Shown here in pieces: positions 34,631 through 47,148 of a stretch of 64,000 nucleotides of DNA. The DNA comes from Macrophomina tecta. Lineage: Eukaryota > Ascomycota > Dothideomycetes > Botryosphaeriales > Botryosphaeriaceae. The first letter of the stretch is position 1; each line of letters opens with the position of its first letter. A program made the translations under genes and the position numbers. The notes below the pieces were generated by a model that saw only the letters and a list, made by a program, of their open reading frames with translations, was not told where the DNA came from and made no database searches. The stretch covers positions 2,232,001-2,296,000 of the forward strand of contig JAKSGN010000003.1 of NCBI GenBank assembly GCA_024180945.1. Reading direction: 5' to 3'.

Positions 34631-37196
34631 ATGGGTCGCGTCAAACAGACAGGTACTTTCTCAACACAAATGGCCTGTCCTCATATCATGGATCATTCTT
34701 ACGCGCTAACCTTTATTTGTAGCCCGACGCTCGCAGTTTGCGGTGGCTGAAGACCAGCTGGATGGCGCTGCGCCCAACAGTTACGTTGAGACTGAGACCG
34801 AAGATGTAGAGATAAATACGCATGATCGGCCAAATGGAAGCGCCGAGTTCGCGTCAAACTCCCCTCTGCAGCAGATGACTGGAACTGATACCAAGACGGA
34901 TCTCACTGCGGAGGATGTCGTGGGCCAGGGTGCGGAAAGCTGCGTCCAGTCCGATGGCCACGTCTCCGAGTACACGAGCTTCGAGTACGACGATGACGAC
35001 ATCGACGGCGATTTCGAAGATGACGCAGCCGACAGTGACTACGAAGAGAATCCAACAAGGAGCCGCCGCAGCAAAGCAAATCCGGCGATGTCGAACAAGC
35101 CAGCAAAGTCAAACGTCACTAGTGCTACCACCACAAAGCGTACCCAGACCGTACCTCCCTCTATTACCGGCGCTTCAGGAACCAGGAAGTCCCGTGTCAA
35201 CTCGAATGGCCAGGTTCCTCGTGCACTTCGAAAGGCTCAGCATGACGTGGAGCGCAAGCTCTCACGTGGGCAACCTAGTGCCGAGGATGACCGCCCGTTG
35301 CGTTGCTTGCCCTATCGTACCCTCAACCGTGCGCCGAAGCGTGAGCTGATGAGATGGAACGAGGACACATACCTTCATACCCTCCTTGCGACGATGTGGG
35401 TACTCGAAACTCGCGACATCGACGTCCCGTGGGATGAAATCGCGGCTGTTGTGCATCCAGGTGCGACTGGCGAGGCCTTTAAGCAAGCCCTGACGAAGCT
35501 GCGTAATAGGCGGGTCAAGGAGGACCTCCCTGTTCCGCCGCTTCGGCCTGGAAAGGGGAAGTCCCGTGGGGTATGCGAAGAAGAGCTGGAGATCATGGTC
35601 GCGTTAGCCAGATCGACGCGTAACAAGAACGCGGGAAGGATTGAGGCTTCTTCAAAAACTGGTAACAAGGAGAAGGGAAATGCGAAGGCCCCACGGAAGC
35701 AGTCTTCCCGCGCAGTCAATGCTAACGACTCGGAACTGGGTTTGGCTGATATGACTGTGAGTCGTTTGGTCTTTTGCACCATTTTGCTTCCTAATGCGCT
35801 GTCATCTAGCCTCTGGGCCGTCACTTACTTCTTTGCGCACGAGCAGGATGAAGACCACTACGACGTAGATGAGGTCCAGGACACTATTACTGACAGCGCT
35901 CATTCTCTCACCCTCCAGGTGGTCACCGGCAAGATCACCGATATCCGTGAACGCCCGTCTCCTGCAGTCTCACGTCTTCAGGCCAGGACCAATGGCCTCG
36001 ATATCGACATGGATATCCCCAGCTTAGCTTCGATCCACAAAGACGCCGGTGAATCCGAGAATGCCAGGCTCATGTGTCCATCCAGGCGCCCTACCGAGAC
36101 AATATCAACACTAGAACGTGCGGCTTCCACAAGTGGACGCGGCCGTACAAATTCTAGCACTGATCGAATCGGCCAGCAGTTCCCGCCTTCTACGCCGCCT
36201 GCGCAGAAAGCTGCGTTGATGCAGAACCTTCCCTTTGGGTTTTCAACTCCCCCTTCCCAACTACGGACCCCCTCTGAGTGTCCTCCAGCTCCTCGTGACA
36301 GCAGTCACTCCAGGAAGAGATCAGGGGATAAGTTGGAACTGCCGCCCTCTTCACCTACTCCAAAGCGTCATACGTCGGATGTTACTCGCAACACCACCTC
36401 ACGCCGGCAATCATTACCACAGATTCCGGAGTTTGATCCGTACCAAATTTCTCCCTCTCAGGCAACTCCAAACCTGGATCGGTACGCACTTCATAGATCT
36501 GATGCCTCAAATGTGATGGGAAGTGGTGGCATGGGGTTGCCCTCCTACGGCTACGGCTATATGAACACTGGTAACTTGAGTATGGACAATATGGACATGG
36601 GCGGCATGAGCATGGGGAATATTCCTATCCAGCAGATGCACCCGATTGTTTTCCAGAACATGCTGCACATGATGCAGTTGCAGAACATGCAGCACTCTCA
36701 GTTGAACAATATGGGTCCAGTTCTCATGCCGCCGGGTATTCACCAGCAGCAATCGTCTTTGCGCCAAGGCCGCGGTTCACAGGCAAACATCAATCCCTTG
36801 ACTCTCCATAACCTCACTTCTCAGGATTTCGCACCCAACTCGACGAGCAACACGCCTTACACTAGAGGCAACCAAGTCTCCGTCCCAGCTGCGAACCACC
36901 CTTCGGTACAACACTCGCCGAGCGCGGGAAACCCTGTACGGTCGTCTTCCCTGGACCAAGATGACGACATGATTGACATGACCACTCAGTTCACGATGGG
37001 AGAGGGCTTCTTCGAAAACCATTGGAACAGGGACACACCTCTGCCGGCCAACGAGGGCATCAATGGCAGTTTCGACGATGACCTTGCTCCTACACCATTC
37101 CAGAACTTGAACATTGGACTCCAGAGCGAGGACGTGAAGCCAGACATTGGACAATCACAAGATTCGGATTCTCAGAACACGAACTCTCTTCAATAG
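34631..37196 (+). CDS. Large low-complexity nuclear-type protein with SANT/Myb-like motif
   Basis: Exon 1 34631-34652 codes MGRVKQT and joins at 34723; a further intron, 35757-35846, has good GT-AG ends. Spliced, the product has 801 residues. That second intron is 90 bases, in frame and without a stop, so retention would add 30 residues; both forms are readable. N-terminal acidic stretch (FEYDDDDIDGDFEDD) and basic patches (RSRRSK), then a compact segment RWNEDTYLHTLLATMW to WDEIAAVVHPG and LTKLRNRRV (about residues 200-260) that looks like a short SANT/Myb-type helical unit. The C-terminal half is Ser/Pro-rich, then Met/Asn/Gln-rich (MGGMSMGNIPIQQMH and similar). I do not recognise a named family; a chromatin or transcription role is inferred only from composition. 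Confidence 0.72.
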
Positions 37197-37803
37197 TCGA
37201 TCCAGGACTCATTTGGTAGCCATATACAGGGTTTCCACGCGACTCCCTCGCAGCCATGTGCGGGTCGATCCGCCAGGGAGAGCAAGGATACGGAGAACTG
37301 AGCAGCGCATTGCGTTGACGGAATACCAGACTCGGATGCCCGATATATCCCAAGTGATCACTATGGATTTTCGTGGCTTAAGCGCGACAATCCCCTGTTG
37401 CTTTTCTTTTCCTTCCACTTTCCAGCTTATGGCCGTCCAGCAGCGCAACAGCTCTGGGGTCTTTTTTCCTTTTCATCACGACTGTTACAACTCTCTTCTC
37501 TTCTAGAAGAAGATTGCACCACTACACATCAGACTCATTGGATTTCAGGATATTGGGCCGATTCCTCGAATTTAGTGTCTGAGCACTTGCACTGGGATAT
37601 TCCTTAGGCTATGCAAGGGCTCCTGATAGTACGGTGGTATTCTCGTTCCTACTGGATACCCCAAGGCTTACTGCGTCCGGTTGTGATTTTCTCCAAAACT
37701 GATTCCGCTATCGACTATTCAGTACTAGGGCCTCGTCATGATGATGCGCTGCTAGAACGTCGAGCTCTGCCACAGCTTGCTAATTGCTGACAAGCGGTTC
37801 CTC

Positions 37804-37825
37804 TTTTTTTTTTTTTTTTTTTTTT
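37804..37825. repeat. Poly-T tract, 22 bases
   Basis: Uninterrupted T run in the intergenic region. Confidence 0.85.
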
Positions 37826-38797
37826 CCCATTATTTTCGTCATTTCATCGGCTTCGGTCTCCTCCTCTCTGATACTATTGCCGTGATGGTGGACTGGTACA
37901 CTAGATGGAGAGGCAATAGTATTTTTCCTTTTTATTTTCGTCTTAGTGCTCTTCATAAGAGCCAGAGCCCCACACAGTGCCTTGGCAGAGGGCATCAGCC
38001 AGAGGGTCTCTGCACGAGTCTTTCAGGGCAGCGAAAAGGCTGATATGATGAAACGGGTGGACTAACCCCAAAAGCAACCACCCAGACGAAATCCATAGTT
38101 TGCATTCAGGGCGACATTGCGATAGGTCAAAAAATTGTCAAAAGCTTTGGCACCAACTTAGGTTCAAAATGTGCGTGTGATCTGTGTGGTCTCCTGGAGT
38201 CTGCAGAGTTTTGATAGCAATTACACAGGTTCGCGGCATTGCTTGTGGGAAGTTGAAGCAACGTCCGGATGGCTCCCTCAATTCTCTGCATATGCATATT
38301 GCTAAATGCTAGATTTCGCAGTGTCACGTTCTATGCGCGACATGAGTACGCACGTCACGAATGACCACTGTCAGCATTCATCCGGCACGTCGGTGGTCTG
38401 AGTCAGGATATATTGGAGAGGGTGACAAGAAGATCCAGCGACTTCTGCGAATTTCCATTGGATGAGGAGCAGCAATAGGTCAAAAGGCCAATGCGAGTGT
38501 GGGGAGGCGAGTTAAGGCCGAGGTTAGCGCCGTGAAGATTGATGGCAGCGGCGATACGCTGGAGGATAAGGCTCGGCATGAGTGACAGGACGCCGGCAAG
38601 AATGTTGCGGCACGCACGGAAGGGCTCATGAGATTTGCAGTCATCGTGATGCAGAGTAGACCGCTTGTTCTGGTAATGCAGCCGCATTGCGGAGGGCATT
38701 TGAAATCGGGTGGATGGGAGAGACGAGCAGCGGGCGAGAGCCATTGGCCGAGGTGCAGCTAGCGCAAATCGTGAAGCTCGCTGCACGGACTCTGCTT

Positions 38798-38813
38798 TTC
38801 ATCTCGAAGATTC
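38798..38813 (+). promoter_or_regulatory. Candidate heat-shock element upstream of HSP60
   Basis: The inverted pair GAAGATTC (38806-38813) is a perfect two-unit nGAAnnTTCn core, with a further TTC five bases upstream (38798-38800). It lies about 165-180 bases upstream of the HSP60 ATG. HSF binding is inferred; the gapped third unit makes it weak. Confidence 0.35.
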
Positions 38814-38976
38814 TTAGCTTTTTCCTTCATCAACACCACACTTCCTCGCCATCACCATCTCTTCTTCGCCTTGCAGTTATCTCGTACTTTGCTCGGCGTC
38901 CTAGGAGCTCCCGGCTTGGGTGTCGTTGTTTGTTCTTTCCCCACTTCCGCCGCCACATCTCCGAAACACCACCACT

Positions 38977-40869
<1,893 letters not shown>

Positions 40870-42175
40870 GCTACTGCGCCCGTGTAAAAAGAAAGAAAAA
40901 AAAGGATCAAAAGCAAGAATTTTCACTGTTTCCCCCTCGCCGTGTATACCCGCTGTCTAATGCTTCTTCCTTTCCGACATCTGTGTTAACTATCGACACC
41001 TCATCTCCGCTCTGGAAAAAAAAACATTACTCTTGGTCTTTTTGCTATAACTAGGCATGGCGGAGCGGGAAGCTTTTCTGTATGATATTGTACCTACATA
41101 GCGACGAAACGAGCAAAAGAGAATGAAGTAGAGTGATGATCAACAGATGTCTGCGTTTCCGCGCATTGAACACACCATTTCAATACTGTATATCTCCAGA
41201 TTCCGGTACAGAGATGAAAGGCAGACGCGCGATCCGTACCTTGCTCATTGCGCTTTCTGCGACTAGGCAGCAAGGGCCCTTTCATATGGGCAGAGGCAGG
41301 CCAAAATAGTATGAACGTTCGCTCTAAACACTCACACGTTACGGGACTCGACCTTGGCAGAAAGACGCGAAACGCACACAGGCAACAATACTCGGTCGGC
41401 TTGGAAGATTCCGGACGGATCGGGCAGCTGTCCGTACCGTTTCTGGTGATGTCATCCGTATCGTACACACGTGGGGCTCTCATGCGACATGCGATGCAGG
41501 CGCAGAAGAGGAAGTTAACGCACGTCAAACCGGACCCTGCTGGCTGACTGGCAGGAGCGGGCGGCTTGCAGAGACACGGGCGGATCTTCCTCAGGAGATG
41601 ATATTGAACGCATTGATGCTGTCGCGGCGGCTCCTGTTCCCTGGACGTGGCCTTGGTGCCTGACCCGCCTTCGCATTTCCATGCCAACAGGACGTCGGCG
41701 GCGGCGGCGGCAGCGCGAGGATTGGTTAAAGTTAGGGCGCGGGCTCCAGGCGGCGACAATGCATTGTGGTTGACTGGGCATGCCGGGTGCAGGGAGGGCA
41801 TTGTTTACGCAGCGGCCTTGGAGAGAGGCAGACAGGCGGTGGGCTCGCCGGACGGCACATAATCTCCAGTCCCCACTAGTTGGCCGCTCTCTGCCCCTCT
41901 ACCGCGCCCAAACAACTTCCATCCCGCATCACCCTCGCAACACCACCACCGCACACCAACGCACTCTCTCTGCCCCACGCTCCGAGCCCTATTTGCACGC
42001 TCCATTCCTCGCTGTAAGTCGCCCGCCTCACCGCTGCTGCTGCCCGCGTGCGCATGACGCCACCGCCTGCCCGCCCGCCCGCCCGCTGCCTTGATGCGCT
42101 GACGACAGTGCTGACAAGTTTCCTTCTGCCGGTAGCTCCTCGTCTTCGACCTCACAACCTCCCACAACCATCGCA
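40870..42175. other. Intergenic with cofilin promoter and leader
   Basis: 1.3 kb. The right end (about 41880-42175) is a pyrimidine-rich leader for cofilin. It may hold a 5' UTR intron from 42014 (GTAAGT) to 42135 (CGGTAG) with a CTGAC branch site; this is inferred. A minus frame at 41094-41801 has no recognisable domain. Confidence 0.5.
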
Positions 42176-43058
42176 ATGGTAGGTCGCCTCAATTGTTCCG
42201 CTGCCGTCGCGATGCTAACGTGCCCTCCGCGCACAAAAGGCTTCCTCCGGGTTCGTGATTCCTGCCCCTACCCCTCCCCCTCAACGCCTCGCTCGCGCGT
42301 ATCCCGGCCGCCGCTCGCTATCGACGCAGCCCTGGCTTCGCGCCCGCAACGCCGCCGATAGCAGCTGCATTCCGGAGACAGCAACAACCGTGATGGCAGA
42401 TAGCGCCTCCAACTCGGCTACCGCCCACCGCTTTTCCTGCTACTAACGTGCGCCCGCCTCTTCTAGTGTTTCCGTCTCCCCGGACTGCGTCAGCATCTTC
42501 AATGAGCTCAAGTTGGGCAAGGATCTCAAGTGGATCGTGTACATGATCTCGGACAACGGCAAGGAGATTGTCGTCGAGACCAGCGAGAAGAAGTCGGACG
42601 CGCCCGAGGAGGAACAGTGGAACAAGTTCCGCGAGTACCTACTCAACTCCAAGACCAAGAACAAGGCCGGCAAGGAGGGCCCCGGTGCGCGGTACGCCGT
42701 CTACGACGTCGAGTACGATGCGGCCGCCGGCTCCTATGGCGAGGGCATAAGGTATGCCAATTGCCGATTTCTTCCCACGCGCGCAACACATCACTGACGG
42801 CTCGCCAGGAACAAGATCACCTTCCTCTCTTGGATCCCCGACAACCTCGCCCCCTGGGTAAGCAACATGCCCACTTTCTCCCCGCCGAGTTGACGGCCGC
42901 TGACTATATGATATCCGCAGCCCAAGATGGTCTACTCTTCTTCCAAGGACGCCATCAAGCGCGCGCTGACCGGTGTTGCCGTCGACATCCAGGCCAACGA
43001 TGAGGCTGACATTGAGTATGAGGCCGTCCTGGCCACCGTCTCCAAGGGCCGCTTCTAA
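42176..43058 (+). CDS. cof1: Cofilin (ADF/cofilin actin-severing protein)
   Basis: Five coding exons: 42176-42178, 42240-42250, 42467-42751, 42809-42857 and 42921-43058, giving 161 residues. The first coding exon is only the ATG, and the second only 11 bases (MASSG once joined). The second intron is 216 bases with a perfect TACTAAC branch site. The start [13 protein letters not shown] contains the Ser residues that are phospho-regulated in many cofilins. ADF-homology domain motifs: [55 protein letters not shown] (the long actin-binding helix; given in part). It severs and depolymerises actin filaments and is essential for actin turnover in hyphae. Slightly longer than the yeast protein because of a Lys/Gly-rich loop (about 65-75). 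Confidence 0.95.
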
Positions 43059-43763
43059 GCTTGCGGGAGAAGGAAAGGAGCGTGCCTTGACCAGAGATGC
43101 GCCCTTCTTTTTTTTTTTTTGCTAGCACAATGAGCGCCGATTCTTGTTGTTTCTGGGAGCATTCATGAGGCATGCTAGTGGGCGGCTGGGCGGTGCGAGG
43201 CAGTTTAATACCCTCAGTCGTGCAAGATGGTCGCGAGGGGACGGCGTGTTGATGTCTTTTGTAGTCATGCCGCTACCGCGGCTGCTGCCAGCCTGATAGC
43301 ACACAAGTTTGGGATGATAGAAGGAAAATGCTTTACTTCCGCAGTCTTCACATCTTGACATATTCGTGCTAGTGTTCTGCTATGCAGTCTGCCTGCAGGT
43401 TTGCGCTTTCTTGAATAAGCATGATCCGGCGAATACGTGACGCATATGCACGGGATGAAAGTGAATTTGAGTTTAGGAAAGCTCCCTGGTCAGTAGTTTA
43501 AACACTCAAATGCAAGGTAAAGCGTTGCTTGATGCCGAAGACTGGGCCTGCATGTGCTCACCACCAGCAGAACTTCCCAGCTGTTCGCAAAACTCGACCA
43601 AAGTTGTGGTAAACTGCTTAATGTGTCGCTCAAGGCATCGTTATACCACGGACCATTCACTACTGATTATGCACATGTATGATCCATCACTGGCTTTCCC
43701 ACTACAAATGCCATGTCCTCTTCACCCACGTCTCTTCTCCCCGTCGACCAGCTAAACCGACCC
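43059..43763. other. Convergent 3' intergenic region
   Basis: 705 bases between cofilin and Get5 3' ends. A T run at about 43108-43120 lies in the presumed cofilin 3' UTR. No gene seen. Confidence 0.55.
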
Positions 43764-44621
43764 CTATGCACTCCCGTCCTTGTTCTGCTCGAACGCCTCC
43801 CTAAACACTCCCGCCAGCCTCCCCCCTTCGCCCTCGTCCTTCAGCCTCTGCACCAGGAAGCCCTTCAGGTCGGCCCAGAACTCGTCCGTCCGCAGCACCT
43901 CGGCGGCGTCGCTCGGCGCGCTGCCCGTCGCCGGCGGCGCCTCGCCCATCTCGATCTCTGGCTGGCTAGGCGCCGGCGGAGGGCTCGCCACGCGCTCGGG
44001 CGTCGAAACGGCGGGCGTGCCTGCGTCGCTGCTATTGCTGGCGCCGCCCGCTCCGGCTCCGCCCATCACCATGACGCTCAGTTCGATGGAGGAGGCGGAG
44101 GGCGAAGGCAGCAGCTCGGCGATCGTCTTGACGTCGCTGACGGGCTTCTTCGCGAACAGGATCTTGATCTTGGAGGCGGACGGCAGGTTGGCGTGCGCTG
44201 CGTAGGCGGTTTTGAGGTCGTGGATCGAGGTCGTGGTCGTGGGGAGAGGAGTCGGGGGTGTGTAGGTGGGGAGCGTAGAGCGCGTGGGTTTGAGTGTTAT
44301 GGTTGCGGTTGGCGTCGTGGTGGTGCTGGCTGAGGTGGGTGGTGGTGCGCCATCGGGGGAGGTGGTTGTTGCGTCGGTGGTAGTGGTGGCGCTGATGGTG
44401 GGTTTGCGTTTTGCTTGCGGCATGCGCGGGAGGATGAACTGGGATGGTGGAGAGGTGTCAGTTGCGGGGAGGCACGAGGAATTGAGGGCCTGGGGGGAGG
44501 AGGGGCGTACGGCTGGTTGCGGAGGGTAGCTCTTGGGATCCACGACGTGGTCGCTCGAGAGGCGGGCGGGGCGCGCCTCAAGCGCCGTGAGGAATTGTTT
44601 TGCGAAAGTTACTTCGGTCAT
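43764..44621 (-). CDS. get5: Get5-type ubiquitin-like protein (tail-anchored protein insertion)
   Basis: Intronless, 285 residues from ATG 44621 (MTEVTFAKQFLTALEARPARL). The N terminus matches the Get4-binding segment of Get5. A Ser/Thr/Pro-rich linker follows, then a ubiquitin-like domain with ITLKPTRSTLP, SIHDLKTAYAAH, LPSASKIKILFAKKPVSDVKTIAELL and SVMVMGGAG (about residues 120-215). The C terminus (FWADLKGFLVQRLKDEGEG) is helical and fits the homodimerisation domain. Get5 links Get4 with Sgt2 in the cytosol and passes tail-anchored proteins to Get3 for insertion in the endoplasmic reticulum. It is divergent from NOP2 by 283 bases. The frame continues upstream to 44789, but the Met at 44621 matches the conserved N terminus. 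Confidence 0.82.
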   Translation of the reverse strand: MTEVTFAKQFLTALEARPARLSSDHVVDPKSYPPQPAVRPSSPQALNSSCLPATDTSPPSQFILPRMPQAKRKPTISATTTTDATTTSPDGAPPPTSASTTTTPTATITLKPTRSTLPTYTPPTPLPTTTTSIHDLKTAYAAHANLPSASKIKILFAKKPVSDVKTIAELLPSPSASSIELSVMVMGGAGAGGASNSSDAGTPAVSTPERVASPPPAPSQPEIEMGEAPPATGSAPSDAAEVLRTDEFWADLKGFLVQRLKDEGEGGRLAGVFREAFEQNKDGSA

Positions 44622-44904
44622 TGTCGTGAGAGCGGAGCGCTCGAATGGGAGAGAGGGAAGCGAAGGTCGCGAGCGTGCAATGTAGCGTTCGGCGGGGTGA
44701 GCTTTGGAGTTGGCTAGCGGGATAGTGATGCTAGCGGCCAGGGCGGTGAGCTGCCGCCAAGAAATCGGCGTTTGGGAAACCCCGACCATGAATTTTCTGG
44801 CAAAAAAGTGTTGCGCTGAGGCGTGCGACCAGTCTTGTTACGCTACCAGCACTTTTGCTCCTCCAGCCTCTCTCCACCTCCTCGACCCCCGCGCTTCGAC
44901 AAAC
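44622..44904. promoter_or_regulatory. Divergent promoter, Get5 / NOP2
   Basis: 283 bases between divergent ATGs of two growth-related genes. No TATA box seen. Confidence 0.5.
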
Positions 44905-47148
44905 ATGGGCCCCAGCCGCCGCATGAGAAAGCAAGGCGTCCCGCCCCCGCTGGACGAATCTCTTGTCACCCGCAAGCGCAAGGACGCTCCCACCGAGCCT
45001 CAACCCGTCGCTCAGCAAAATGGAAAGCCCAAAAAGCGCAGAACGTCCGACGAAGGCGTTTCCGTCAAGCCTACAAAGAAAGTAAAGGAAGACGTCAAGG
45101 CGAAGGTCAATGGCAAGGCAGCTGCTGTGAAGGGCGCCAAGGTCAACGGCTCGAGCAAAAAGTCCAAGAAGGCGCCCGAGCCTGAACCTGAGTCGGAAGA
45201 TGAGGATGAGGAAATGTGGGAGGACGAGGACGAAGCGGATATTACCGGCCTGGACGAGGCCCTTGACTCGGACAATTTCCCCTCCGACGACGACTTCCTG
45301 GACGAGGACTCGGACGATGTTGTTGACTCTGAAGATGATGCGCCCCGTAAGGAAAGCATGTGGTCGGAAGATGAGGACGATGATGAGGATGCTGAAGAGA
45401 GACTCACGGCTGCCAACATTGAGGGCCTGTCTAGAAGACTGGATATGCAGAGGGCGCAAGAGGAAGCGGAAGCGCAGGCAGAATTAGAGGAGGCAGCGCT
45501 GCAGACCAACATTGCCGGCGATCGTCCCAAAGTTCTCGAGGACGATGATGATGACGAGGATGGCGCGAGGCCCAAACTGGCACCCGATCTTCAGCTCCTG
45601 CGGACCCGCATTACCGACACCATTCGCGTGCTCAACGACTTCCAGAATCTGGCTGAGACTGGCAGGTCAAGAGCTGAGTACACTTCCCAGGTGCTTAAGG
45701 ACATATGCGCGTACTACGGATACTCGCCCTTCATGGCTGAAAAGCTTTGGACTCTGTTCCCCCCGAGCGAGGCGTTTGCTTTTTTCGAGGCCAACGAAAC
45801 GCCCCGTCCGGTGGTCATTAGGACAAATACCCTCCGTACCCACCGTCGCCAACTTGCACAGGCTCTCATCAACCGTGGCGTGACACTCGAGCCCGTCGGC
45901 AAATGGTCCAAGGTCGGTCTCCAGATCTTCGAATCGCAGGTCCCCATTGGCGCTACCCCCGAGTACCTCGCAGGGCATTACATCCTCCAGGCTGCATCGT
46001 CTTTCCTGCCCGTCATGGCCTTGGCCCCTCAGGAGAATGAGCGCATTCTCGACATGGCCTCCGCTCCCGGTGGTAAAACCACCCACATTGCTGCGCTTAT
46101 GAAGAACACGGGCTGCATCTTCGCCAACGATGCCAACAAAGATCGTGCCAAGGGTCTGATCGGTAACATTCACCGTCTGGGCGTCAAGAACACTATTGTG
46201 TGTAACTACGATGCCATGGAGTTCCCAAGGGTTATTGGTGGTTTCGACCGCGTACTTCTTGATGCTCCCTGCTCGGGCACTGGTGTCATTGCCAAGGACG
46301 CTAGCGTCAAGACCAACAAGACCGAAAAGGACTTCATGCGGCTGCCCCATTTGCAGAAGCAACTTCTTCTTCACGCCATCGATAGTGTCGACCACAGTTC
46401 CAAGACTGGTGGTTACATTGTCTACTCGACCTGTTCAGTCACGGTCGATGAAAACGAGCGTGTCGTCCAGTATGCTCTTGAGAAGCGGCCGAACGTCAAG
46501 CTCGTTTCTACTGGGCTGACCTTTGGTAAGGAGGGATTTACTAGCTTTCAGGGACGTCAGTTCCACCACAGTCTGAAGGAGACGCGGCGCTACTACCCTC
46601 ACGCTTACAACGTGGATGGTTTCTTCGTGGCTAAGTTCAAGAAAATCGGTCCCACTCCTGCAAACGCAGTAAGCGCTGCAAATGCCAGTACTAAGGCGGC
46701 CAAGTCCTATCAGCCGAAGAAGGAAGATGGCACCGAGGTCGTGGACAAGACCCCGATCACCACAGATGAGAGCGGTAAGGAGTCGGATGATGACTTTGGT
46801 GGCTGGGATGACGAGGAAGATCAGAAGATCATCGAGAGGAGCATCAAGCACCAGCTAAGGAAGAAGGGCAAGGATCCAAGGGCTGTGTTGGGCAAGAAGG
46901 TGAAAAAGGAGAGCGAGAAGTCTGAGGAGGATGGCGAACAGAAGGAAGAGAAGCCAGGCAAGAGTGATAAGGCGCGGGAGGTGAACTGGGTCAAGGATAG
47001 CTCTGCAAAGAGCTCAAACAGTGACAAGGCGAGCAAGAAGAGCAAAAAGGCATCAGCCAAAACGGGAAATGAGGACGCAAAACAGGCCAATAGCAAGGCC
47101 GGGGCCGGCCCGAAGGAAAAGAAAAAGGCGGGGAGGAAGTCGGTGTAG
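44905..47148 (+). CDS. NOP2: NOP2 rRNA (cytosine-5) methyltransferase
   Basis: Intronless, 747 residues from ATG 44905 (context AAAC before ATG). The frame is open further upstream, but MGPSRRMRK is the usual start. Long Lys-rich and then acidic N terminus (EDEDEEMWEDEDEAD), typical of nucleolar proteins. The RsmB/NSUN core follows: IRTNTLRTHRRQLAQAL, MASAPGGKTTHIAALMKN (SAM-binding motif I), VLLDAPCSGTGVIAKD (motif IV, with a release Cys) and YSTCSVTVDENE (motif VI, with the catalytic Cys). RRYYPHAYNVDGFFVAKF is the family end. The tail is again Lys/Glu-rich. It modifies C5 of a cytosine in 25S/28S rRNA and is needed for 60S ribosomal subunit maturation. Confidence 0.96.
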   Translation: MGPSRRMRKQGVPPPLDESLVTRKRKDAPTEPQPVAQQNGKPKKRRTSDEGVSVKPTKKVKEDVKAKVNGKAAAVKGAKVNGSSKKSKKAPEPEPESEDEDEEMWEDEDEADITGLDEALDSDNFPSDDDFLDEDSDDVVDSEDDAPRKESMWSEDEDDDEDAEERLTAANIEGLSRRLDMQRAQEEAEAQAELEEAALQTNIAGDRPKVLEDDDDDEDGARPKLAPDLQLLRTRITDTIRVLNDFQNLAETGRSRAEYTSQVLKDICAYYGYSPFMAEKLWTLFPPSEAFAFFEANETPRPVVIRTNTLRTHRRQLAQALINRGVTLEPVGKWSKVGLQIFESQVPIGATPEYLAGHYILQAASSFLPVMALAPQENERILDMASAPGGKTTHIAALMKNTGCIFANDANKDRAKGLIGNIHRLGVKNTIVCNYDAMEFPRVIGGFDRVLLDAPCSGTGVIAKDASVKTNKTEKDFMRLPHLQKQLLLHAIDSVDHSSKTGGYIVYSTCSVTVDENERVVQYALEKRPNVKLVSTGLTFGKEGFTSFQGRQFHHSLKETRRYYPHAYNVDGFFVAKFKKIGPTPANAVSAANASTKAAKSYQPKKEDGTEVVDKTPITTDESGKESDDDFGGWDDEEDQKIIERSIKHQLRKKGKDPRAVLGKKVKKESEKSEEDGEQKEEKPGKSDKAREVNWVKDSSAKSSNSDKASKKSKKASAKTGNEDAKQANSKAGAGPKEKKKAGRKSV

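Larger units (their letters stand above)
37197..38976. other. Intergenic with HSP60 promoter
   Basis: About 1.8 kb. Has a 22-base T tract (37804-37825) and, near the right end, a candidate heat-shock element. No gene supported. Confidence 0.55.

Noticed and set aside
41094..41801. 235-codon minus frame upstream of cofilin
   Set aside because: Composition is Cys/Arg/Pro-rich without a domain, and it lies in the cofilin promoter.
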